Shown here: positions 1-5,849 of the stretch, one piece after another
Layout: every line of letters starts with the position of its first letter
Numbering within the stretch: the first letter of the stretch is position 1
DNA from: UBA1081 sp964443825
GTDB lineage: Bacteria > Bacillota > Clostridia > Oscillospirales > Acutalibacteraceae
Assembly (NCBI GenBank): GCA_964443825.1
Contig: CAYUEV010000057.1
Span: forward strand, 1-7,685
Direction of reading: 5' to 3'
DNA: 7,685 nucleotides
The notes under the pieces: model-generated
What the model saw: only the letters and a program-made list of their open reading frames with translations
What the model was told of the DNA's origin: nothing
Database searches by the model: none
Program-made: the position numbers and the translations under genes

Positions 1-26
1 ACGAAGTAGCCGGAATGATGAAGTAA
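1..26 (+). CDS. Possible C-terminal end of an upstream gene (partial)
   Basis: Only the last few codons could be inside the window. Reading from base 3 gives EVAGMMK followed by TAA at 24-26. Reading from base 2 stays open until TAA at 35-37, so the frame is not certain. The reason to think a gene ends here is the hairpin with a T-rich tail directly after it, at 50-80, which would be its terminator. The product cannot be recognised from so few residues. Confidence 0.25.
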
Positions 27-49
27 TCTTTATTTAATACCTTCCCCCC

Positions 50-80
50 CCCCCTTGGGCTCCCCAGGGGGATTTCTTTT
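50..80 (+). terminator. Rho-independent terminator-like hairpin for an upstream plus-strand gene
   Basis: Bases 50-55 (CCCCCT) pair with 66-71 (AGGGGG). After one bulged T, 57-59 (GGG) pair with 63-65 (CCC) around a 3-base loop. The stem is followed by ATTTCTTTT. The T-rich side exists only on the plus strand, so it would stop transcription coming from the left edge. The 5' arm is part of an 11-base run of C (44-54), so several stem registers are possible. Confidence 0.5.
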
Positions 81-506
81 ACCCGTTAGGTTGAGTTTAT
101 CCTATTCCTCGGTAAAATGATTAATACGGCATAAATTTTAACTGCGCGCAAGATGAACCTTGCCGGCATAATTCTAAATTTCGCTTTGGGAAAAATCGGA
201 TATAATGAACTGCGGCCGCGTATATGTTCCCGCCGGTAGCAAACGCAAGATTTTAATCTTATCATGCCGTGCCCTTTTAATGGGAAGGGAACAAGCGACA
301 AACGGCAAACGGCGCTTAGCGTGCGGCAAAGCGGAAATAATTTAATAATTATCCCTTTGAACGGCGCCATCCGCTAAAAATCAATCGCCGGAAGCTTTTG
401 CTGTTTACTGTTATCCGCCGCTCACAACTCCAACGTCATAGCAAGATTAACCGTTTTATATTCCAACTTCCGGTCCGGCGTTTATCGTCTAAAATCAAAA
501 TCTTAC
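81..506. other. Gene-free stretch
   Basis: I see no gene I can support here. Open frames exist on both strands but lack good ribosome binding sites, recognisable domains and signal sequences, and their translations are basic and compositionally odd. Small local structures include a palindrome AAGATT-TT-AATCTT at 246-259 and two adjacent AAACGGC copies near 300-312. Isolated -10-like hexamers (113-118, 201-206) have no plausible gene behind them. It could be decayed coding sequence or simple spacer. Confidence 0.5.
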
Positions 507-580
507 ATAACAAACGAGAGATAACAAACCGGGGCATAACAAACCGGGGCATAACAAACCGGGGCATAACAAACCGGGGC
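507..580. repeat. Tandem array of a 15-bp unit (four exact copies plus one degenerate)
   Basis: The unit ATAACAAACCGGGGC occurs four times without a mismatch at 521-535, 536-550, 551-565 and 566-580. A degenerate 14-base copy (ATAACAAACGAGAG) precedes it at 507-520. Because 15 is a multiple of three, an overlapping frame reads ITNRG four times, but I see no support for that frame being a gene. There are no unique spacers, so it is not a CRISPR array. The perfect identity suggests recent expansion by slippage. Confidence 0.95.
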
Positions 581-628
581 AAAGGCGCACCCTTAAAAAG
601 GGAACAGATTTACTCCGGTTAGAACGAC

Positions 629-656
629 AAAAACGGGAGAGGAATACCGCTCCCGT
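629..656 (-). terminator. Rho-independent terminator of the secreted sorting-signal protein gene
   Basis: On the minus strand ACGGGAG (plus 650-656) pairs with CTCCCGT (plus 633-639) over seven base pairs. The ten-base loop can itself form two more GC pairs. The stem is followed by a short T run (plus 629-632 are A). It lies about 35 bases past the stop codon of the minus-strand gene at 690-1301. Confidence 0.8.
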
Positions 657-689
657 ATATTAGTTTCTATCTAAATTGTATCGGCGTTA

Positions 690-1301
690 TTACGCTTCTT
701 TCTTCTTGCTTAAGAAGATGAACACAGCCGCGGCCGTGATGCAAACGGCTAATGAAGAAACAACAGCGCCGTCATTGCCGCCCGTCTGAGCTATGCTGCC
801 GCTGTTGGAGGACGACGAACTCGAAGAAGAACCGCCGCCGCTAGTCGAAGGAGTTACGGAAGAAGGAGTGGTAGCGGGCTTAGTGGTAGTACTGCTGGGA
901 GCCGCGGTAGTCTTTTCGGGAGCTGTAGTCGTTTCCGCGTCGGAAGCGGGTTCGTCCGAAGGCGTATCTCCGCCGCCGCCAAGACCGCCTAAAATACTTC
1001 CTATATCAAGACCGCCTAGAACATCCGTAAGACCGCCTAAATCAAGACCGTCGAAAAGACCGCTTATGGCCGACATATCGACGCCCTCTAAAAGACCGCC
1101 CGCGTCGCCCGTATCGGCGGCGCCAATAGCGTTTGTGATGGAACTTAAATCAGCCCCGGCAAGCATATCGGTGATGGTCGCAGGATCAAAATCAGCAAAA
1201 GCCGCCGAAATCTCGCCTGATTTGGCGTCCGCCGCGAACGAGGTTACGGAGAGAGTGAACGCGAGCGCCACGGCTACTAAAACTGCTAAAATTTTTTTCA
1301 T
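690..1301 (-). CDS. Small secreted protein with Gly/Leu-rich repeats, Ser/Thr linker and a sortase-type C-terminal signal
   Basis: This 203-residue protein is of no family I recognise. It starts with a clear signal peptide (MKK, then a hydrophobic stretch to about residue 20, probable cleavage in SFAADA at 21-26). Residues 40-112 are hydrophobic and acidic with recurring GL/GGL units (for example DLGGLTDVLGGLDIG), ending in a glycine run. Residues 113-168 form a Pro/Thr/Ser-rich linker with eight consecutive serines. The C-terminus has IAQTGG (170-175), a hydrophobic helix (about 178-197) and the tail SKKKEA. This is the layout of a sortase substrate, although the usual Pro of LPxTG/NPxTG is Ala. 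The ATG start has AGAAAGGA at 1312-1319, ten bases upstream. Its own promoter (1364-1392) and terminator (629-656) make it a single-gene unit. It is probably exported and either wall-linked or membrane-held; its function is unknown. Confidence 0.85.
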   Translation of the reverse strand: MKKILAVLVAVALAFTLSVTSFAADAKSGEISAAFADFDPATITDMLAGADLSSITNAIGAADTGDAGGLLEGVDMSAISGLFDGLDLGGLTDVLGGLDIGSILGGLGGGGDTPSDEPASDAETTTAPEKTTAAPSSTTTKPATTPSSVTPSTSGGGSSSSSSSSNSGSIAQTGGNDGAVVSSLAVCITAAAVFIFLSKKKEA

Positions 1302-1363
1302 AAGAAAACAATCCTTTCTGTCTTATGCCAAGGAATGATAGATACTTCTTCAGTACTAATGCA

Positions 1364-1392
1364 ATTCTACTCTTTTGGAAAGCTCTTGTCAA
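1364..1392 (-). promoter_or_regulatory. Sigma-A-type promoter for the secreted sorting-signal protein gene
   Basis: Read on the minus strand there is a perfect -35 TTGACA (plus 1387-1392), a 17-bp spacer and a -10 TAGAAT (plus 1364-1369). The expected start is near 1357, giving a leader of about 55 bases before the ATG at 1301 and its ribosome binding site at 1312-1319. Confidence 0.82.
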
Positions 1393-1416
1393 TTACTATA
1401 GCTAAATTTGTAAAAT

Positions 1417-1434
1417 TTTGGCGATTAAGCCAAA
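1417..1434. repeat. 18-bp perfect inverted repeat upstream of the promoter, possible operator
   Basis: TTTGGC-GATTAA-GCCAAA is a dyad with perfect 6-bp arms. It lies 24 bp upstream of the -35 box of the minus-strand promoter at 1364-1392 and downstream of the tRNA terminator. No T run follows on either strand, so a terminator is unlikely. The position would suit an activator or other regulator, but I cannot assign a protein. It could also be a chance palindrome in AT-rich DNA. Confidence 0.35.
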
Positions 1435-1472
1435 TATTACAATAAACATTTCGTATATTTTGTTAAGTGTTA

Positions 1473-1510
1473 CAAAAAAAACAAAAACTCCGAAGAAAAA
1501 TTCCCCGGAG
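1473..1510 (-). terminator. Rho-independent terminator of tRNA-Leu
   Basis: On the minus strand a ten-pair stem (plus 1488-1510; CTCCGGGGAA with TTCTTCGGAG, two pairs being G-U) closes a TTT loop. It is followed by TTTTTG and a further eight or more T (plus 1473-1487). It begins only a few bases after the encoded CCA end of the tRNA. Confidence 0.88.
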
Positions 1511-1513
1511 ATA

Positions 1514-1600
1514 TGGTGCCGGCGACCGGACTTGAACCGGTACAATGTCGCCATCGCGGGATTTTAAGTCCCGTGCGTCTGCCAATTCCGCCACGCCGGC
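1514..1600 (-). tRNA. tRNA-Leu (anticodon UAA)
   Basis: The 87-base minus-strand gene has a seven-pair acceptor stem, GCCGGCG (plus 1594-1600) with CGCCGGC (plus 1518-1524). It has discriminator A and an encoded CCA end (plus 1514-1516). The D arm carries TGGCGGAATTGGCAGA. The anticodon arm is GGGAC-TTAAAAT-CCC type with anticodon TAA. A long variable arm marks it as class II, and the T loop GTTCAAGTC is intact. The anticodon and length fit leucine, reading UUA and UUG codons. It has a near-consensus promoter immediately upstream and a strong terminator immediately downstream, so it is transcribed alone. Confidence 0.97.
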
Positions 1601-1609
1601 GTTTTCATC

Positions 1610-1638
1610 ATTATATACCCGCCCTCCCGATTTGTCAA
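1610..1638 (-). promoter_or_regulatory. Consensus promoter of tRNA-Leu
   Basis: On the minus strand there is TTGACA (plus 1633-1638), a 17-bp spacer and TATAAT (plus 1610-1615), both hexamers perfect. The -10 box ends nine bases before the mature tRNA 5' end at 1600, so the 5' leader must be very short. The spacer is GC-rich, as is common for stable-RNA promoters. AT-rich DNA lies upstream of the -35. Confidence 0.92.
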
Positions 1639-1666
1639 CATAAATTTTTAAATACTGTTTTTTTTA

Positions 1667-1695
1667 TTGAAAAAAAGGGTTGAATGTTCTATAAT
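1667..1695 (+). promoter_or_regulatory. Promoter of the rlmB transcript
   Basis: TTGAAA (1667-1672), a 17-bp spacer and a perfect TATAAT (1690-1695) predict a start near 1702. The first in-frame ATG of rlmB (1684-1686) lies inside the spacer, so it would not be in this transcript. The promoter is back to back with that of tRNA-Leu; the two -35 boxes are separated by 28 bp (1639-1666), of which only three are G or C. Confidence 0.85.
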
Positions 1696-1721
1696 ATAAA
1701 ATACAACATTTTTCAGGACGC

Positions 1722-1726
1722 GGAGG
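1722..1726 (+). promoter_or_regulatory. Ribosome binding site that fixes the rlmB start
   Basis: GGAGG at 1722-1726 is eight bases before the TTG at 1735-1737, which is in frame with the methyltransferase. No comparable site precedes the upstream ATG at 1684. Together with the promoter position this selects TTG as the start codon. Confidence 0.8.
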
Positions 1727-1734
1727 CGGTTTTT

Positions 1735-2475
1735 TTGAAAAGCGAAAACGACCTTATTATCGGCAGGAACTCCGTAAGAGAGGCTTTAAACGCCGGCCGC
1801 CCCGCTTTGCAGGTTCTCGTTAAAAAAGGCGAGAAGCAGGGTTCTCTTCTTCCCATCATCGCGATCTGCAAAGAGAAAAACATCCCCGTGAAGGAAGTCG
1901 ATCTAAAAAAGCTCGACTATATGTGCAAAGGGCAGACTCACCAGGGCGTTATAATGATCGCGTCGCCTAAAGAGTACTGCTCCCTGTCCGATATTTTCGA
2001 CCGCGCCGAAAAGAAAAACGAAGACCCTTTTATCGTCGTTTTGGATTCGATAGAAGACCCGCACAACCTGGGAGCCATCATAAGAAGCGCCGAGTGCGCC
2101 GGAGCTCACGGCGTCGTTATCCCCGAAAGGCGCGGGGCGGGGCTTTCCTACGCCGTCGACAAGGCGTCGGCGGGGGCTTTGGAGTATATGAACGTCGCGA
2201 GAGTCGCCAACTTAAACGCGGCCGTTAAGGAAATGAAATCGAGAGGTCTTTGGGTTTTCGCCGCCGATATGCGGGGTTCGCCTTACTACGAAACCGATTT
2301 AACGGGTCCCGTCGCCCTGATTATAGGCTCAGAGGGCGGGGGAGTCGGCCGCCTTTTAAAAGAAAACGCCGATAAACTCGTCTCAATCCCCATGAAAGGC
2401 AATATAAATTCCCTTAACGCCTCGGTCGCGGCGGGGATCATCATGTTCGAGGCGGCTAAAAACAGAGTTCGATAA
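1735..2475 (+). CDS. rlmB: 23S rRNA (guanosine-2'-O)-methyltransferase RlmB, SpoU/TrmH family
   Basis: RlmB transfers a methyl group from S-adenosylmethionine to the 2'-O of a conserved guanosine (G2251 in E. coli) of 23S rRNA in the ribosomal P-site region. With the TTG start the protein has 246 residues, the family's usual length. An N-terminal L30e-like substrate-binding domain begins IIGRNSVREAL and spans about residues 7-80. The SPOUT knotted domain follows, with all three motifs: DSIEDPHNLGAIIRSAE (104-120; N111 and R117 are the conserved residues), IIGSEGGGV (196-204) and SIPM...NSLNASVAAGI (217-235). A reading from ATG 1684 would add 17 residues but starts inside the promoter. It is the first gene of a plus-strand run, with the next gene 42 bases downstream. 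Another SpoU-family rRNA or tRNA methyltransferase is possible but less likely given length and motifs. Confidence 0.93.
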   Translation: MKSENDLIIGRNSVREALNAGRPALQVLVKKGEKQGSLLPIIAICKEKNIPVKEVDLKKLDYMCKGQTHQGVIMIASPKEYCSLSDIFDRAEKKNEDPFIVVLDSIEDPHNLGAIIRSAECAGAHGVVIPERRGAGLSYAVDKASAGALEYMNVARVANLNAAVKEMKSRGLWVFAADMRGSPYYETDLTGPVALIIGSEGGGVGRLLKENADKLVSIPMKGNINSLNASVAAGIIMFEAAKNRVR

Positions 2476-2517
2476 AACGCCGTTAAAACTGAATTTACGC
2501 TAAATGGAGCTTTAGAT

Positions 2518-4905
2518 ATGTCTAAAAAAACCGACGCGCCGACAAACGCCGTCTCAAGAAGCGGCGAGGTAAATCCCCGACTTCATAAAAACCCTAAAAA
2601 AGAACACAAAATCATAACGAGGCGCTCCGGCAAAATTCTCCCGGACGACACGGGCTTTAAAGCCGTCGACTATAACGAGAGATTTGAACCCGTATCCCAT
2701 CCCGACGAGCGTTCGGAAGACGACTCAAAAGAAGTTTCCGACGTTTTGGGGCAGACTTCCATGTCCGACGTTTTAGACGAGAGCGAAAAAGAAAAAGCGC
2801 CCGTTGAAATAAACGAGGATCCCGACGATTTTTTCGAGTCGACTTACAAGCAGATGCGCGGCTCCGAGAAGATAGGCAAAGGCGGCTCCGAAAAATTAAA
2901 AGCCATAGCGAGAACAGCGGAGCAAGACGACGACCGGGAGCAAATCACCTTTTCAATGTTAAATGAATTTTTTCCGTCCGATAAAAATAAAAAGAAGTCG
3001 CAAAGGCGCTCCGGGAAAAATAAAGAAGAGCCTTTCGACATAGACGAAAACGAAATTATAGCCAAAACCCGTGAAAGTGAAATGAAAGAAGAAGTAATAG
3101 AAGAAACTCGCGAGAACGATGACAATAAAGAAAATCTGTTCTTAACTCTCGAAAAAGAGTCTAAAGAAACCGAAAAATCAAAATCCCCGTTTAAGATTTG
3201 CAAAAAAGAAGAAATCGCCCCCGCCTTAGAAAACCTTAAAAAGACGAGAAGGCTTTACCTTGTCAAAACCTGCGTTCTTTTGGTTTTAGGCGTCGTTCTC
3301 CTAATAATCTCTCTGATTTCCGAAAAGGGCGGAAGGGAGAACGTTACCGCTTTCTACCCGTTTATAGGCTTTGTTTTCGTATGGCTTACGGGGTTTGTTT
3401 CCATAAAAGAATTATTAAGCGGCTTTACCGACGTCAAAAACAAAAATTTCTCCGAAAACGTCTGCGTTCTCGTTATTTTTGCGGCGGCGCTGGGCGAGTC
3501 CGTCGCGTCCATGCTCTTTAGGGAAAAATTCTTTGCGTATTCGGGTCTTAGCCTCCCGGCGGCGATAATTTCAATGACCGCCGCCACTTTGCCGGGAATT
3601 TTTAAAACGGACAACTCCCGCCTCGCTCTGGAGCTTTTATCGGGCGACGCGCCCGCGTCCGTCTTTAAGCGAACCTCTGAAAGCGGCGTGGAGGGGTCTT
3701 TGGGCGAAAACATAGAAGGCGACGACATACGCTCGTTTTACAAAACCGATTTCTTAACGGGAATTATGGAGCGTTTTCAAAACGCCGTTCCAAAGGCGCT
3801 CGGTGGGAATTTCGCGTTCGTTATTCTTACTTTCCTTTCGCTTTTCGTATCGGTCGGACGCGCTCTCATTTTAAAAGACGCCACCGCGTTTTTCCCGACT
3901 TTTTCCATTATGACGTCCGTTTCCCTTCCCGCGTCTTACGCCTTTTTGTCGTCGCTTATCTTCCATAACCGCGAAAAATATCTTTTCAAGTTTAAATCCT
4001 CTTTAATATCGTATGATTTAGCGGAAGACGCATTAAAAACAAAAGCGGTCGTCATAAACGCCTTCGACTTAATAGACCGCGACGGATCCAATATCCACGG
4101 CGTAAAGCCTTACGGCGCGGGCGACCCTAAAGAAAGCGTCCTCCTTTGCGCCTCTTTGATCAGAGAATCCCGCTCCCCGCTTAGAAATATAATGGATAAA
4201 GTTATAGAAGACGCGCCCGTCCCCGAAATTTCATCGTTGTCGGCTCAGCCCGGCGGCGTCGGAGGGATAGCGGACGGACGGAAAGTTCTTCTCGGATCCA
4301 AAGATTTCCTTATCTCAAAAGGCGTAAACGTCCCGGACGACAAATCAGAAGAAAAATTCATAACGGGCGACAGAAGGCCTCTTTACTTTTCGGTGGACGG
4401 AGAACTCTCGCTTTTACTCGTTGTGAGTTACAGGATTGAACGCGGGGCGGCGGCGTATCTTAGATTTTTATCGTCAAAAAACATAAAAATCATGATATAC
4501 TCCAAAGACCCCAATATTAACCCGTCTTTTATCGTAAAAAAGTGCAGATTAAAGAGTGAGGACGCGTTGGAAATCGACAAAGCGCAAACATCTTATTTCC
4601 TCGCTAAAGACGATAAGATCGAACCCGCCCTTCCCGCGTCGCCGTTTTGCGAAGGAAGCGTTCAATCGTCTTTTATCTTACTGAAAAAAGCTTTCGAAAT
4701 GAGCGAAATAATAAAAATAATCCCGTGGCTTGTTTTTATGTTCTCGTCCGCGTCGTCGCTTCTCGCGGCTCTGCTCGTCCTAACCGAAAAACTTACTTTC
4801 CCGGCGTCCCTTTTCGTTTTAGCCGTTAAAATTATTTCTTCCGTCATTTCGATTATTATTTCGGAGATCGTTTCAAAGCGTCAAAATTATGGCGCCGCGT
4901 ATTGA
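2518..4905 (+). CDS. Degenerate P1B-type P-type ATPase-like membrane protein with a long charged N-terminus
   Basis: The protein has 795 residues and an ATG start with GGAG at 2506-2509, eight bases upstream. Residues 1-240 are Lys/Glu/Asp-rich and probably disordered. Eight likely membrane helices follow (about 247-268, 279-299, 313-333, 344-361, 431-452, 457-482, 733-755, 760-785). This is the P1B heavy-metal ATPase topology, with a loop after helix 4 (about 70 residues, shorter than a normal actuator domain) and a large loop after helix 6. In that loop I see remnants of the pump domains: VVINAFDLID (511-520) where DKTGTLT belongs, SRSPL (551-555) for SEHPL, GGVGGIADGRKVLLGS (579-594) like GxGVxGxxxGxxVxxGN, SKDPN (662-666) for TGDN, and KDDKIEPAL (697-705) for GDGINDAPAL. 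The CPx metal motif is SLPAS (469-473). It should not hydrolyse ATP. Its role is unknown; a regulatory or scaffold pseudo-enzyme is my inference. Confidence 0.72.
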   Translation: MSKKTDAPTNAVSRSGEVNPRLHKNPKKEHKIITRRSGKILPDDTGFKAVDYNERFEPVSHPDERSEDDSKEVSDVLGQTSMSDVLDESEKEKAPVEINEDPDDFFESTYKQMRGSEKIGKGGSEKLKAIARTAEQDDDREQITFSMLNEFFPSDKNKKKSQRRSGKNKEEPFDIDENEIIAKTRESEMKEEVIEETRENDDNKENLFLTLEKESKETEKSKSPFKICKKEEIAPALENLKKTRRLYLVKTCVLLVLGVVLLIISLISEKGGRENVTAFYPFIGFVFVWLTGFVSIKELLSGFTDVKNKNFSENVCVLVIFAAALGESVASMLFREKFFAYSGLSLPAAIISMTAATLPGIFKTDNSRLALELLSGDAPASVFKRTSESGVEGSLGENIEGDDIRSFYKTDFLTGIMERFQNAVPKALGGNFAFVILTFLSLFVSVGRALILKDATAFFPTFSIMTSVSLPASYAFLSSLIFHNREKYLFKFKSSLISYDLAEDALKTKAVVINAFDLIDRDGSNIHGVKPYGAGDPKESVLLCASLIRESRSPLRNIMDKVIEDAPVPEISSLSAQPGGVGGIADGRKVLLGSKDFLISKGVNVPDDKSEEKFITGDRRPLYFSVDGELSLLLVVSYRIERGAAAYLRFLSSKNIKIMIYSKDPNINPSFIVKKCRLKSEDALEIDKAQTSYFLAKDDKIEPALPASPFCEGSVQSSFILLKKAFEMSEIIKIIPWLVFMFSSASSLLAALLVLTEKLTFPASLFVLAVKIISSVISIIISEIVSKRQNYGAAY

Positions 4906-4956
4906 TCGCGCGTCGGACGTTCCGCCGGATTTCCCGTTAAATAAAAACGCGGGGAG

Positions 4957-4990
4957 CGCTTTAAGCATGGTCGAACTTTTCCGTAAAGCG
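4957..4990. repeat. Inverted repeat in the spacer before the MgtC-like gene
   Basis: CGCTTTA (4957-4963) and TAAAGCG (4984-4990) are perfect 7-bp arms around a 20-base loop. No T run follows on the plus strand, so it is not a standard terminator. The whole 4906-5090 spacer (185 bases) shows no convincing terminator or promoter, so read-through from the upstream genes into the MgtC-like gene is possible. Confidence 0.4.
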
Positions 4991-5090
4991 TAACGAAAAC
5001 GACGCGGACGGGGGACGCGCAAAGCCGTCAGGGCGGTCGTCGCGGCGTCTTAGACAAATAACGCCCTATCCAATAAAGAAGGTCTTATAA

Positions 5091-5849
5091 ATGAGCTATA
5101 TCGAAGAACTTTTCAGCGGTTCTCTCACCTGGTACGATATAATTATCCGCGTCGGCGTCGCCGCTTTAATAGGCATGATAATAGGAATCGAAAGAGAACT
5201 CGCTAATCACCCGGCGGGCATGAAAACTCACGCGCTCGTTTGCATAGGCGCGGCCGTCACGACTATGATCTCGACCGAGATGGCATACCAGCTTATGAGC
5301 AACGAAGCTTTAGACCAGGCGTCCAAGGTCGATATTTCGAGAATCGCCTCCGGCGTGGTGTCCGGCATAGGTTTTATAGGCGCGGGGGCCATTATGAAGT
5401 CAAAAGACGGCTCTTTCGTCACGGGAATAACAACGGCCGCGACCGTGTGGGTCAGCGGCTGTTTGGGGCTCGCCGTCGGCATGGGCTACTTCAGGATAGT
5501 GCTGGTGTCGATGGGCGCCATTATGTTTGTGACTCTTATCTTAAAATGGCTGGAATATAAGTTCATTAAAAACAGGGGAACAAGATATATCGAGATTATC
5601 ACGGACGACAAAGACGCGGCTCTTCCTCAAATGGAGGACTACTTCGACCGAAAACAAATAATAATCTCCTCGTTCGACTGCGTGGAAACGGAGGAAGAAG
5701 GCAAAAAGCGATTTTGCTGCAGGTACTTTTTAAGGATACCCAAAGGCCTCCCGTTCGACACGGTGATGCGCGATATAGCCAAAACCCACGAAGTGTTGGA
5801 GGTCTACGAATCCTCGCCCTCTTCCTCGGGCAAAAAGAGTAAGCAATAA
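5091..5849 (+). CDS. mgtC: MgtC/SapB-family membrane protein
   Basis: This 252-residue protein has the MgtC/SapB membrane domain. The conserved features are GMIIGIERE (28-36), PAGMKTHALVCIGAAV (41-56), the glycine-rich IASGVVSGIGFIGAGAI (85-101) and TGITTAATVWVSGCLGLAVG (111-130), with about five membrane helices to residue 155. Residues 164-240 form a soluble tail of the ACT-like type seen in longer members, ending in a Ser/Lys-rich stretch. MgtC proteins were first known for survival in low Mg2+ and in macrophages; in Salmonella MgtC is reported to inhibit the F1Fo ATP synthase. Many bacteria carry homologues of unestablished role. The start is supported by AGAAGG at 5077-5082, eight bases upstream. 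It follows the pseudo-ATPase by 185 bases. Its stop codon directly abuts that of the convergent lipase gene. The family is certain; the physiological role here is not. Confidence 0.92.
   Translation: MSYIEELFSGSLTWYDIIIRVGVAALIGMIIGIERELANHPAGMKTHALVCIGAAVTTMISTEMAYQLMSNEALDQASKVDISRIASGVVSGIGFIGAGAIMKSKDGSFVTGITTAATVWVSGCLGLAVGMGYFRIVLVSMGAIMFVTLILKWLEYKFIKNRGTRYIEIITDDKDAALPQMEDYFDRKQIIISSFDCVETEEEGKKRFCCRYFLRIPKGLPFDTVMRDIAKTHEVLEVYESSPSSSGKKSKQ

Noticed and set aside
91..118. TTGAGT-16-TAAAAT promoter-like pair
   Set aside because: No gene follows that it could serve; such weak matches are expected in AT-rich spacer.
86..370. 94-codon open frame on the minus strand
   Set aside because: No ribosome binding site or recognisable domain, and a basic, mixed composition unlike the genes around it. 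Probably a chance frame in spacer DNA.
507..580. CRISPR array
   Set aside because: Units are 15 bp, directly abutting, without unique spacers or nearby cas genes.
398..622. 74-codon plus-strand frame containing the ITNRG repeats
   Set aside because: The repeat frame is explained by a 15-bp DNA unit. The N-terminal part is not protein-like, there is no good Shine-Dalgarno site, and the frame runs close to the terminator of the opposite gene.
793..1338. 181-codon plus-strand frame opposite the secreted protein
   Set aside because: It is the antisense shadow of a low-complexity gene; the Pro/Val/Glu-rich translation comes from the Gly, Thr and Ser codons on the other strand. The minus-strand gene has signal peptide, promoter, ribosome binding site and terminator.
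2518..4905. Annotation as a working copper or zinc exporting ATPase
   Set aside because: DKTGT, TGES, CPx, TGDN and GDGxND are all missing, so a transport function by ATP hydrolysis cannot be supported despite the similar layout.
5051..5079. TAGACA-17-TAAAGA as a promoter for the MgtC-like gene
   Set aside because: The -10 would overlap the ribosome binding site and put the transcript start at about the start codon. The -10 match is also poor.
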